Made by a program: the position numbers and the translations under genes
Assembly: GCA_016302015.1 (NCBI GenBank)
Contig: JAEDOJ010000008.1
Span: 1 to 20,708, forward strand
DNA: 20,708 nucleotides
Source: Oscillospiraceae bacterium
GTDB taxonomy: Bacteria > Bacillota_A > Clostridia > Oscillospirales > Oscillospiraceae
Direction of reading: 5' to 3'
Notes under the pieces: model-generated
What the model saw: the letters and a program-made list of their open reading frames with translations, nothing else
The model's database searches: none
Told to the model about the DNA's origin: nothing
Part shown: piece by piece, positions 15,501-20,708 of the stretch
How the letters are laid out: each line of letters starts with the position of its first letter
Numbering within the stretch: the stretch's first letter is position 1

Positions 15501-17795
15501 GAAGTAGGAGCTGCCGCCTACCGCGCCTTCGCCGTTACCGACTTCCACCAGATTCAGAACCTCGTCACGGGCAGGAGTATAGCCTGCGAAATCATCAAAG
15601 GTACCGAAGGTGACGCCGGGATGGTTGAACTGGGAAACAACAGGAGCGTCTTCCAGCCACTTGGTCTTTACGCCCTCGGCAACCGCTTCGCCGTTGACGT
15701 CCAGACCACGGTTTGCATTGACCATCAGGTCATTATACTTGTGCATACCGGCATAGCTGTTGGTCTTTTCGTTCAGGGTGGGGTTGTTACGGGATATGGG
15801 GCCGTAAGTATTGAAGGAATTGGTATGGCCGGGGCCGCCGGACCAGGTCATTTCGTAGCCATAGGCCGCAACGAAGTCATCGCTCAGGGCGTTGTACTTC
15901 TCGGCGGTTTCCTTGGCTTCCTGCCACTTAGTAATGGAGCCGGACATGGTCAGGGTAGAGTAATCATAGTAGCTGGCCATGGAGTTGGAAGAGGTGGTAT
16001 CGAAGTAGTTGGAGTGGTCGGTGACGATGAGGAAGTCCACGTCCTTTGCCTTCATGGCATACTCGTATGCGTCCTCCAACTGGCCGGCGCCGTCGGAATA
16101 CTCCGCGGTGTGGGAGTGGAGCTGGCCGAAGTACAGGCTGATGCCTGCCTCGCCAACGAAGAAGGACCAGGTCATGCCAGCGGTCTTGCCGTCAGCACGG
16201 GTGACGGTCAGTTCCACGGTATGACGGCCGTCGGGCAGAGCGGCGGCGGGCTGATAAGAGATCTGAGAAGCGGTGACGGTGGGGGTGACCTCAGCGCCGT
16301 CGACCTTCATGACCACGGTGGGGTTGGCGCCGCAGTTGGCAACCTGGGCGGAGATGACCGGAGTCTTGTCCGTACCGGTAGCGCCGTTGGCGGCGGGGTT
16401 CACGGAGAGGATCAGGGGGACGTCGTTGATGGTAACGGTGGCGGCGCCTTCATAGGTCATGCCGTACTCGTTCTTTGCAACGCCGTTGATGGTCAGAGAC
16501 TGCTTGCCTGCCAGATCGGCTGCGGGGATGGAGTAGTTGTACACATAGCCCTCGTTGCTGACCAGAGCCGCAGCCTTGGCTGCGCCGCCGTCCAGAGCGT
16601 AGGTCACGTCCAGAGAGGTGACCTTGGACAGCTCGTCCAGGATGACGGTGAACTCATGGTCCACGCCCACATAGGCTTCTTCCGTCTTCACGGTCATCTT
16701 GGGGTTCAGGACGTAGCCCAGATTCAGGCTGTCCTCCACGGGGAAGAACTTCATGGCAAACAGACCAACGCTGCCGTTGTAGGTCCAGCCGCTGAAGCAG
16801 TTGTTGAAATACTCAATGGCAACACGGTTGTTCTTATACTTTGCGGTCTTGTTGTACATGATGTAGCCGCCGGAGCACTTTTCCAGCGTCCAGTAGCTGT
16901 AGTCGCTGTCCAGCTCGTCCATGTAGATGCACTCGGCATTGGAGTCGCCGTCGTTGGCGGAGGTACGCAGATACTTGCCGTTGTTGGCGAAGGTATAATA
17001 GGTACCGTCGAAGGTCACGTCAAAGATCAGGGTGCCGTTGCCGCAGTCCAGGCCTGCATCGGTCTGGGCAGAGGCCACGCCGGTCATGCTGGGAGCGGTG
17101 GCGTCGTCGGACTGAGCGCCGAAGGTCATGCCGCCGTTGTCGTTGTAGATGGCGACCTTGGAGCCGTCCGCAGGCAGCTCGCCGGCTTCGGGCTTCTGAC
17201 CGATGTAGCCGTCCCCATCGGGATCGGCGGCCTGTTCGTCAATGGCATAGAAGGTGAAGGTATAGATCTCCGTCAGGGTGTCCTTCAGGGTCCAGCCCTT
17301 GATGGCCCCGTAGTATTCCAGATAGATGTCCTGGGTGCCGTTATACTTGGAATCATTATTGATCAGGGTATAACCGGTCAGACCGGTGGCAGGAGCGATC
17401 TTCCACTTGGTGCCGGAGACAGGGGAATCCTTCAGGTCGATGTATTCCTTGCTGTCGATGAAGAGGTACTTGCCGCCGCAGGTGATGTAGTAGGTGCCGT
17501 CGGCGTTCTTCACCAGCTTGTAAACGCCGGCGCCGTTGCCCACGGAAATATTGTTGTTTTCTTCAAAGGTCGATGCCTTGGAAACACCGATAGCGCCGCC
17601 ATCGGCAGTTCCGCTGAAAACGCCGCCCGCAGAAGCGCTGTAAATTACAACGCTCTGATTGTCCGCCGGCATGCCTTCCAGAGGAGTAGCCTCAACAGCT
17701 ACTGTCTTGGCGGCAGATGCGAACGTGGGAAGCATTGCGAGAACCATAACCACCACAAGAAGCATGGACATGAGTCTCTGATACTGCTTTCTCAT
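12576..17795 (-). CDS. Giant SLH-anchored surface protein with CehA/McbA-type PHP metallohydrolase domain
   Basis: A 1739-residue secreted protein. A signal peptide (about 1-29, ending FASAA) precedes two diverged copies of a roughly 140-residue module (about 46-186 and 211-352), each starting VxIY and ending TFxFYAID or AMKFFPVED. Ig-like segments (about 365-547) come next. The PHP domain (about 553-830) keeps LHSHT (His560, His562), VTDH (Asp593, His594), Glu648, GHTN (His657), NHPG (His725) and DNH (Asp788, His790), so it looks catalytically competent. Beta-rich modules (about 840-1040), a GATase-like region (about 1047-1335) and two OB-like domains (about 1340-1435 and 1440-1540) follow. 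Three SLH repeats (about 1557-1735) should bind the cell wall. AAGGAGG sits seven bases before the ATG. The gene lacks TTA, CTA and TCA codons, which fits high expression. The substrate is unknown; an extracellular phosphoester or ester is the best guess. Confidence 0.9.
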   Translation of the reverse strand: MRKQYQRLMSMLLVVVMVLAMLPTFASAAKTVAVEATPLEGMPADNQSVVIYSASAGGVFSGTADGGAIGVSKASTFEENNNISVGNGAGVYKLVKNADGTYYITCGGKYLFIDSKEYIDLKDSPVSGTKWKIAPATGLTGYTLINNDSKYNGTQDIYLEYYGAIKGWTLKDTLTEIYTFTFYAIDEQAADPDGDGYIGQKPEAGELPADGSKVAIYNDNGGMTFGAQSDDATAPSMTGVASAQTDAGLDCGNGTLIFDVTFDGTYYTFANNGKYLRTSANDGDSNAECIYMDELDSDYSYWTLEKCSGGYIMYNKTAKYKNNRVAIEYFNNCFSGWTYNGSVGLFAMKFFPVEDSLNLGYVLNPKMTVKTEEAYVGVDHEFTVILDELSKVTSLDVTYALDGGAAKAAALVSNEGYVYNYSIPAADLAGKQSLTINGVAKNEYGMTYEGAATVTINDVPLILSVNPAANGATGTDKTPVISAQVANCGANPTVVMKVDGAEVTPTVTASQISYQPAAALPDGRHTVELTVTRADGKTAGMTWSFFVGEAGISLYFGQLHSHTAEYSDGAGQLEDAYEYAMKAKDVDFLIVTDHSNYFDTTSSNSMASYYDYSTLTMSGSITKWQEAKETAEKYNALSDDFVAAYGYEMTWSGGPGHTNSFNTYGPISRNNPTLNEKTNSYAGMHKYNDLMVNANRGLDVNGEAVAEGVKTKWLEDAPVVSQFNHPGVTFGTFDDFAGYTPARDEVLNLVEVGNGEGAVGGSSYFPSYSEYDKALAKGWHVAPTNNQDNHKGKWGDANTCRDVIVTDDFTEAGLYKAIAARQVYSTEDQNLQIYYYLNDNLMGSIIDVGDTVPESVHVVASISDPDGEKLSTVEVIGENGMTLKKVETNASTYELDVTLPNSDAYYYLKITEADGDIAVTAPVWVGEATPIVADIDTDAALCVAGTDELITATVSNEADADYTIEKVEFILTVGGSDTVIKTISEVEDAVVAAGSKKVVSFTYTRTMVDTSLEKESQKITVVFYGKYNGKDFKCQANMTQNVRDPEKLIKVAIDGGHDNYYVSGDYAGSMGNFIEYCADNGIQCDILGEGELTYSNLKYYKMLILTVNYRRNTAKAKDYTEQELADIQKYAQRGGNIILASKSDRDNKFDNCAANSNQILEAINANTRVVDGIVVDNDMKANEAYRIYFSSKSNFSSTNRFMTGAYTSSNAFGTTSSPENQTGFQLYNGAPIRILDESKVEVMVRGYQSTWGSHYDGYFTGGSFVPEYNATDATGRSTTTVEMDEVNLMTYEDLPGGGWLIVSGCTFFSNYDIKSDQDYVNKYIVLNIIRELTGVDDNLEITPIKTVKAVPEERSGEQYTIEGYVTSNASAYDQDTAFFDCIYVQDKKGNGINAFPVAGNYAIGMNVRAHGGVTYYCGEIELNLSTDYNGYIRVISDEIYKVPPKEVDCKTAMADASIGNLMSVKGIVTSIHKTEGVIDKIYVRDAAGEACFFINGYIMKDYKGLDDLKVGMLISGVGIGSRDVDETSATAAIFSRLRVRDRREIKILSNGEVHMELLFNDVSKSDWFYNEVVYVVNRDLLIGTSHSEFSPNATLTRAMAATVLYRLAGEPEVTSTASFTDVPAGIWYEKAVAWAQANNVVKGYENNTFRPDVELTRQEMAVMLSRYATNVAGIEIEASGDLNGFRDGDKVASWAYDALVWAAANQIIRGMDGKIAPNENATRAQFAAIIMRFAQLYNL

Positions 17796-17908
17796 TGTTT
17801 TTCCTCCTTAAACTTTGCGGGATCTCCGGGCCCTGGACGCCTCCGCCGGGAGGCTGACAGGGTGCAGCGACGTTGCCCTGCCATAGGCGCAGAGATACCT
17901 ATAGTGAT
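17796..17908 (-). other. Structured 5' leader of the surface-protein mRNA
   Basis: A leader of about 113 bases is expected between the promoter and the ATG. It is GC-rich and contains a tight hairpin, GCCTCC (17839-17844), loop GCCG, GGAGGC (17849-17854). A second possible hairpin closes with CAGGG (17858-17862) and CCCTG (17876-17880). It ends in the strong AAGGAGG site. The CCUCC in the hairpin could in principle pair with the ribosome site. No known riboswitch class is recognised. Confidence 0.4.
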
Positions 17909-17914
17909 ACTGAC

Positions 17915-17943
17915 ATCATAACACAAGACGGTGGAAATTTCCA
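17915..17943 (-). promoter_or_regulatory. Promoter of the SLH surface-protein gene
   Basis: On the minus strand, TGGAAA (17938-17943) is separated by 17 bases from TATGAT (17915-17920). The -10 is good and the -35 is moderate (four of six). The predicted start is near 17908. The -35 lies inside a perfect palindrome, so control by a repressor or activator is plausible. Confidence 0.6.
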
Positions 17944-17946
17944 CCG
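17929..17946. promoter_or_regulatory. Perfect 18-bp palindrome, candidate operator
   Basis: CGGTGGAAATTTCCACCG reads the same on both strands with no mismatch and no spacer. It covers the -35 box and half the spacer of the surface-protein promoter. This is a typical position for binding by a dimeric regulator; the regulator is unknown. Confidence 0.6.
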
Positions 17947-18135
17947 CATTTTTGATCAGTTTCCATAAAAAAATAATTTTTGTTGAGTTTGACAACCATT
18001 CATGATTTCCGCCGGGAGTACATATATTTAAAATTGCATAAAATTTCGGATTTTTCCTTAGTTTTCAATACTTTGCTCCTGTTTGTGGATTCTGCTGCAG
18101 GCCTGCGCCGGGCTTTGGGGATTTTACGGTTTTTC

Positions 18136-18164
18136 TTGACAGACTCCCCCCAATTTCATATAAT
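18136..18164 (+). promoter_or_regulatory. Perfect-consensus housekeeping promoter of yibE/F
   Basis: TTGACA (18136-18141), exactly 17 bases, TATAAT (18159-18164). Both hexamers match the sigma-70/sigma-A consensus fully. Transcription should begin near 18171, giving a leader of about 29 bases with GGAGG before the ATG. Confidence 0.9.
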
Positions 18165-18199
18165 GTATCCAACGATCTTCCCCGATTTCGGAGGTTTTC

Positions 18200-19597
18200 A
18201 TGAATCAATTACAAACAAAAAAGCCCTTCTGGTACGCAATGGCCGCAGCAGGCTGCGCCGCCCTTTTGGGAGGTCTGGGCGTCCTGATTTTCCGCCTGAT
18301 TTCCGGCGGCTTCTCCCTCCTGCCAACCCTGCTCCTGGTCTCCGTGGCCGCGGGGGGCGTCTTTCTGATCTTCCTCTCCGTTTCCTTCCTTCAGGGCTGG
18401 AAAAAGCCCTCCGCCTCCTCCGCCCTTTCCGCCGTCATCCTTTTGGTCTGCGGCGTCCTCTTCCTCCTTGCCTTCGATACGGCAAATCAGCAGGAGGCGC
18501 TGCCCCAATCCACGGTGCAGACCGGGATCTTCTACGAAAAAGCCACAGTCATTTCCATTGAGCATGAGGAATATCAGGGGCAGCAGGATGTGGAGGACGT
18601 CCCCGTGGGCACTCAGGAGGTACTGGTGGAAATCACCGGCGGCGACCACAAGGGCGAGCGGTATCTGCTGACAAACAATCTCAGCTATCTCTACGGCACC
18701 GTTCTCAGCGTGGGCGACGACGTAACCGTCACCTTCTCCCTCACCGACGGTCAGGTGGACGGGATTATGGTGCAGGACTACGACCGCACCCTTCCTCTCC
18801 TCCTTATGGTGGGTCTGTTCCTGCTGATTACCCTTCTGGTGGGCGGCAAAATCGGAGCCAAGTCTCTGCTTGGTCTGATTCTCACCATTGCCTGCGTATT
18901 TTTCGTCCTGATTCCCCTCCTGCTGGGCGGCTGGCCTACCCTGCCTACCATCCTCGCCATGTGCGCCTTTGTCACCGTCGTGGAGTTTGTGATTCTGGGA
19001 GGGCTGAACAGGAAAACCCTCTGCGCCATCCTGGGCACCGTTTCCGGCGTGGTCTTTGCCGCCCTCTTCGGACAGCTTGCCTGCAGCCTCCTCCGGGTCA
19101 ACGGCTTCCAAATGTATGTGGTGGAGCCTGAGATCGAGGCCCTTTTGCAGATTAAGCAGACCCAGGACCCCTTCGCCTCCCTGCAAATCGGTGATCTGCT
19201 GGTGGGCGGCATTCTCATCGCCGCTCTGGGCGCCGTGAACGACGTTGCCATGAGCATCAGCTCCGCAATGAACGAGCTGATTTCCGTAAATCCCGATTTG
19301 ACCCGGAAGGAGCTGTTCAAGTCCGGCATGAACATCGGCCGGGACATGGTAGGCACCATGACCAACACCCTGATTCTCGCTCTGGTGGGCAGCTCTCTGG
19401 TGCTGATGATCTACCTGTCCTCCCTGACCCCCTCCTTCCAGCAGCTTATGAGCACCTCCTTCTTCTCCGTGGAAATGGTGCAGGCCATTGCAAGCTCCGT
19501 CGGCGTCATTTTAGCTGTTCCCCTGTCCGTGGTGATCGGGATGCTGCTGTTCGGAACGAAGCGGGGAAAAGCAAAGCAGAAAAAAACGCAGAGGTGA
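18200..19597 (+). CDS. YibE/F family membrane protein
   Basis: A 465-residue multi-pass membrane protein of the YibE/F family, whose function is not established. Three N-terminal helices (about 12-34, 40-64, 75-92) precede an extracytoplasmic beta-rich domain (about 95-197). Five or more helices follow (about 198-216, 221-243, 248-268, 275-297, 333-357 and two near 386-450). The family hallmarks GAVNDVAMSISSAMNE (344-359) and GRDMVGTMTNTLILA (380-394) are intact. The ATG has GGAGG five bases upstream, and the gene has its own consensus promoter. The last codons, ACG CAG AGG TGA, are the left arm of a hairpin repeat that recurs twice downstream, so the C-terminus TQR and the stop may come from that repeat. 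The C-terminal tail is very basic (TKRGKAKQKKTQR). Confidence 0.92.
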   Translation: MNQLQTKKPFWYAMAAAGCAALLGGLGVLIFRLISGGFSLLPTLLLVSVAAGGVFLIFLSVSFLQGWKKPSASSALSAVILLVCGVLFLLAFDTANQQEALPQSTVQTGIFYEKATVISIEHEEYQGQQDVEDVPVGTQEVLVEITGGDHKGERYLLTNNLSYLYGTVLSVGDDVTVTFSLTDGQVDGIMVQDYDRTLPLLLMVGLFLLITLLVGGKIGAKSLLGLILTIACVFFVLIPLLLGGWPTLPTILAMCAFVTVVEFVILGGLNRKTLCAILGTVSGVVFAALFGQLACSLLRVNGFQMYVVEPEIEALLQIKQTQDPFASLQIGDLLVGGILIAALGAVNDVAMSISSAMNELISVNPDLTRKELFKSGMNIGRDMVGTMTNTLILALVGSSLVLMIYLSSLTPSFQQLMSTSFFSVEMVQAIASSVGVILAVPLSVVIGMLLFGTKRGKAKQKKTQR

Positions 19598-19622
19598 CCG
19601 TCACCTCTGCCCCGGAATTTTT
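19588..19622 (+). terminator. Hairpin overlapping the yibE/F stop codon
   Basis: Stem GCAGAGGTGA (19588-19597), loop CCG, TCACCTCTGC (19601-19610). Rightward, a T5 run begins only seven bases past the stem, so it is a fair terminator. Leftward, the stem is followed at once by GTTTTTT, making it a strong block to transcription from the xre side. The stop codon TGA is part of the stem. Confidence 0.7.
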
Positions 19623-19633
19623 CACATTACAGA

Positions 19634-19713
19634 TATTGGCAAAAAAATATTGTCAATTTTGACAACTCCGAACTTTTTGGCATAAAACGCAGAGGCGACA
19701 GATGTCGCCTCTG
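19634..19713. repeat. Intergenic direct repeat, copy 1, ending in hairpin
   Basis: It starts TATTGGC, runs through an A-tract, ATTTTG and an ACTTTTT stretch, then AAAACGC, and ends in stem CAGAGGCGAC (19690-19699), loop AGAT, GTCGCCTCTG (19704-19713). It aligns with copy 2 about 188 bases downstream. The hairpin half is identical and the AT-rich half is diverged with small gaps. Confidence 0.7.
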
Positions 19714-19821
19714 TACGGTAGACCGGGAGTTGCGATGGAAGCCAAAATTTTGCGAAGCAAAAGAAACACAGCGAATAAAGTACGGTAATCTTTCTGTGTT
19801 TCCAACGAATCAAAAATTGAG

Positions 19822-19910
19822 TATTGGCTAAAAAAATAATTCCATTTTGGCGGTTACGGACTTTTTTGTCAGTCTGAAAACGCAGAGGCGACAGATGTCG
19901 CCTCTGCGTT
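19822..19910. repeat. Intergenic direct repeat, copy 2, ending in hairpin
   Basis: It has the same layout as copy 1: TATTGGC, A-tract, ATTTTGG, GACTTTTTT, AAAACGC, then the hairpin. Here the stem extends to 14 perfect pairs, AACGCAGAGGCGAC (19879-19892) and GTCGCCTCTGCGTT (19897-19910), with loop AGAT. Confidence 0.7.
19875..19910 (-). terminator. Terminator of the XRE regulator gene
   Basis: On the minus strand the 14-bp stem of repeat copy 2 begins five bases after the regulator's TAA and runs into TTTTCAG. The U-tract is short, but the stem is very stable. Confidence 0.7.
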
Positions 19911-19915
19911 GCCTT

Positions 19916-20209
19916 TTAAAGACGGATGCGGCCGCCGATCAGCTTTCCGGTTGCGGAAATCCGCTCTGCGTCCCGACCCCGGGGCTCCAGCACGCCACGG
20001 GCGCTGAGAACAAGAAGAATCGCAAGATAAGTGTCCCAGCCCAAGGGCGCCGCGCCCCGTTCCATTTCGGAAATTTTCTGTCTGCTTTTGCCCACCGCTT
20101 CTCCAAGATCGGCCTGGGACATATGAACCTTCTTTCGATATGCAGGCAGATCCCGAACCAGCGAGTCAATCAAGGCTTTCTGTTGTTCTGTCTGTACAAA
20201 CTGTGGCAT
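19916..20209 (-). CDS. Small XRE-type helix-turn-helix regulator
   Basis: A 97-residue protein (100 if GTG at 20218 is used). An HTH_XRE/Cro-like domain spans about residues 22-68, with MSQADLGEAVGKSRQKIS forming the helix-turn-helix, followed by EMERG and a helix YLAILLVL. The C-terminal tail (EPRGRDAERISATGKLIGGR) has no recognisable domain. Neither start has a strong ribosome site. I prefer ATG at 20209, with GAGTGA six bases upstream. It is a single-gene unit with its own promoter and terminator. Binding to its own promoter is plausible, given an inverted repeat there. It is unlikely to be a toxin-antitoxin member, because no partner gene is adjacent. Confidence 0.85.
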   Translation of the reverse strand: MPQFVQTEQQKALIDSLVRDLPAYRKKVHMSQADLGEAVGKSRQKISEMERGAAPLGWDTYLAILLVLSARGVLEPRGRDAERISATGKLIGGRIRL

Positions 20210-20278
20210 TGCTTTCACTCTACTTTCTTTGAATAAATTATTGCAGTTTTTAGGTCAATTAAACTTCCTATTATTGGA

Positions 20279-20307
20279 ATTATAACACCGAATTTACGAT
20301 TTGTAAA
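20279..20307 (-). promoter_or_regulatory. Promoter of the XRE regulator, with inverted repeat
   Basis: On the minus strand, TTTACA (20302-20307), 17 bases, TATAAT (20279-20284): five of six and six of six matches. An inverted repeat TTTAC-N5-GTAAA (20293-20307) covers the -35 box and is a candidate autoregulatory operator. The leader is about 60 bases. Confidence 0.75.
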
Positions 20308-20327
20308 CACACTTATATGACAAACTC

Positions 20328-20349
20328 AAAAAAATTCTTACGGAATTTT
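20328..20349 (-). terminator. Weak AT-rich terminator after the zinc-ribbon membrane gene
   Basis: On the minus strand, AAAATTC (from 20349), loop CGTAA, GAATTTT, then further Ts. The stem is AT-rich with only one GC pair, so this is tentative. It lies about 15 bases past the TAG. Confidence 0.4.
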
Positions 20350-20363
20350 CGTACATATTGCCT

Positions 20364-20708
20364 CTATAGGACATTTCGACGATATTGTACAACGCAATAG
20401 GTGAGGAAAGCCGCCGCTGCCGCCAGAGCGACAACGCCCAAAACGCACAGAAGCACCACCAGCCAGCCAGCCGTTTCCTCCTCCGCTTCGGCAGTCTCCC
20501 CAGGCGGGGCAAAGGTCTCCTCCGGGAAAAAGGCTGGGGCTTCAGGGGGCTGCATGGGAATATAGGGAACCCGGATCTCCGGAAAATCCTCCTCCGCCGG
20601 GCTGGGCATCTGATCCAGTCTCTGCACCGCCTGCACGAAGGCTCGTCCGCAAAGCTCGCAGTTTTTCTGCTGGGGCGGGTTCCGCATCCCGCATTTGCAG
20701 GTCTTCCA
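20364..20708 (-). CDS. Zinc-ribbon, single-helix membrane protein (5' end outside window)
   Basis: The frame is open through base 20708, giving 114 visible residues that begin WKTCKCGMRNPPQQ. An internal ATG at 20687 is unlikely to be the start, because it would split the zinc ribbon formed by CKCG and CELCG. The real start is probably a codon or two outside the window. After the ribbon comes a Pro/Glu-rich acidic linker (about 34-78), one transmembrane helix (about 81-106, WLVVLLCVLGVVALAAAAAF) and a short basic tail (QYRRNVL). The function is unknown. The layout (cytoplasmic ribbon, linker, one helix) resembles the many zinc-ribbon membrane proteins of Clostridia. It has the same parts as the protein at 12056 but in reverse order. 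Confidence 0.8.
   Translation of the reverse strand, partial: WKTCKCGMRNPPQQKNCELCGRAFVQAVQRLDQMPSPAEEDFPEIRVPYIPMQPPEAPAFFPEETFAPPGETAEAEEETAGWLVVLLCVLGVVALAAAAAFLTYCVVQYRRNVL

Larger units (their letters stand above)
17796..18199. other. 404-base divergent intergenic region
   Basis: The region between the surface-protein gene and yibE/F contains the structured leader, both divergent promoters and the 18-bp palindrome. The middle (about 17950-18130) is AT-rich and shows no credible coding frame. A TTGACA at 17989-17994 has no -10 at a workable distance. Confidence 0.7.
19598..19915. other. 318-base repeat-rich intergenic region
   Basis: No convincing gene is visible. The region holds two copies of an 80-85-base direct repeat, both ending in a hairpin. 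The unit between them contains two further inverted repeats: TTTTGC-GAA-GCAAAA (19748-19762) and GAAACACAG (19763-19771) with CTGTGTTTC (19794-19802). A TTGTCAA-TT-TTGACAA inverted repeat lies at 19650-19665. The base composition is more AT-rich than the neighbouring genes. Confidence 0.7.

Noticed and set aside
12495..17921. A 1808-codon open frame on the plus strand, antisense to the surface-protein gene
   Set aside because: It is in register with the real gene's codons and stays open only because that gene avoids TTA, CTA and TCA. Its translation is low-complexity (Gly, Val, His, Asp rich) with no domain. The minus-strand frame has a signal peptide, known domains and an ideal ribosome site.
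17989..18020. TTGACA at 17989-17994 as a second yibE/F promoter
   Set aside because: No -10-like hexamer lies 16-18 bases downstream, and a perfect promoter exists closer to the gene.
19622..19813. A 63-codon minus-strand frame in the repeat region
   Set aside because: It runs through repeat copy 1 and its hairpin, has no good ribosome site and matches no family; it is likely a by-product of the repeat.
19588..19910. Repeated hairpins considered as a CRISPR array
   Set aside because: There are only three copies, unequally spaced (about 100 and 190 bases), with related sequence in the 'spacers' and no cas genes nearby.

Overview
The window looks like a chromosomal segment of a GC-rich clostridial Firmicute, most likely an anaerobic gut member of the Oscillospiraceae/Ruminococcaceae. 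This is inferred from the recJ-rel-dtd-MBL-hemZ gene order, strong AGGAGG-type ribosome sites, SLH surface anchoring, YibE/F and SpoVB-like proteins, and codon use that avoids TTA, CTA and TCA. No species can be named from the sequence alone. No rRNA, tRNA, CRISPR array, transposase or phage gene is visible.

Positions 1-11037 are transcribed leftward (minus strand). A promoter at about 11071-11099 (TTGTAC, 17-base spacer, extended -10 TGCTATAAT) begins a tight gene train: recJ (ssDNA exonuclease), rel ((p)ppGpp synthetase/hydrolase), dtd (D-aminoacyl-tRNA deacylase), a glyoxalase II-like metallo-beta-lactamase hydrolase, hemZ (radical SAM), an MTA/SAH deaminase (mtaD) and a SpoVB/MurJ-like flippase. 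The first five genes overlap by 1 or 4 bases (GTGA, TGATG, ATGA). mtaD follows after 19 bases and the flippase after 3, so translational coupling is likely throughout. Downstream lies a serpin-type lipoprotein cut by the left edge. It lacks only its last few residues and keeps an inhibitory-type reactive-loop hinge.

Positions 11154-12466 hold two rightward genes: a membrane-anchored metallophosphoesterase and a small two-helix membrane protein with a C-terminal zinc ribbon. They end at a strong hairpin terminator.

Positions 12576-17795 (minus) encode one 1739-residue surface protein. It has a signal peptide, a duplicated N-terminal domain, Ig-like modules, a CehA/McbA-type PHP metallohydrolase domain with all metal-site motifs, a GATase-like region, two OB-like domains and three SLH repeats that should tether it to the cell wall. 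Its promoter carries a perfect 18-bp palindrome over the -35 box and is followed by a roughly 113-base GC-rich structured leader.

Positions 18200-19597 (plus) encode a YibE/F membrane protein driven by a perfect-consensus promoter (TTGACA, 17 bases, TATAAT). The intergenic stretch 19598-19915 contains a repeated element with three copies of a GCAGAGGYGAC hairpin; one copy supplies the yibE/F stop codon and shows a compensatory base-pair change. Next come a small XRE-type regulator (minus) with an inverted repeat at its promoter and, at the right edge, the body of a zinc-ribbon/transmembrane protein whose start lies outside the window.
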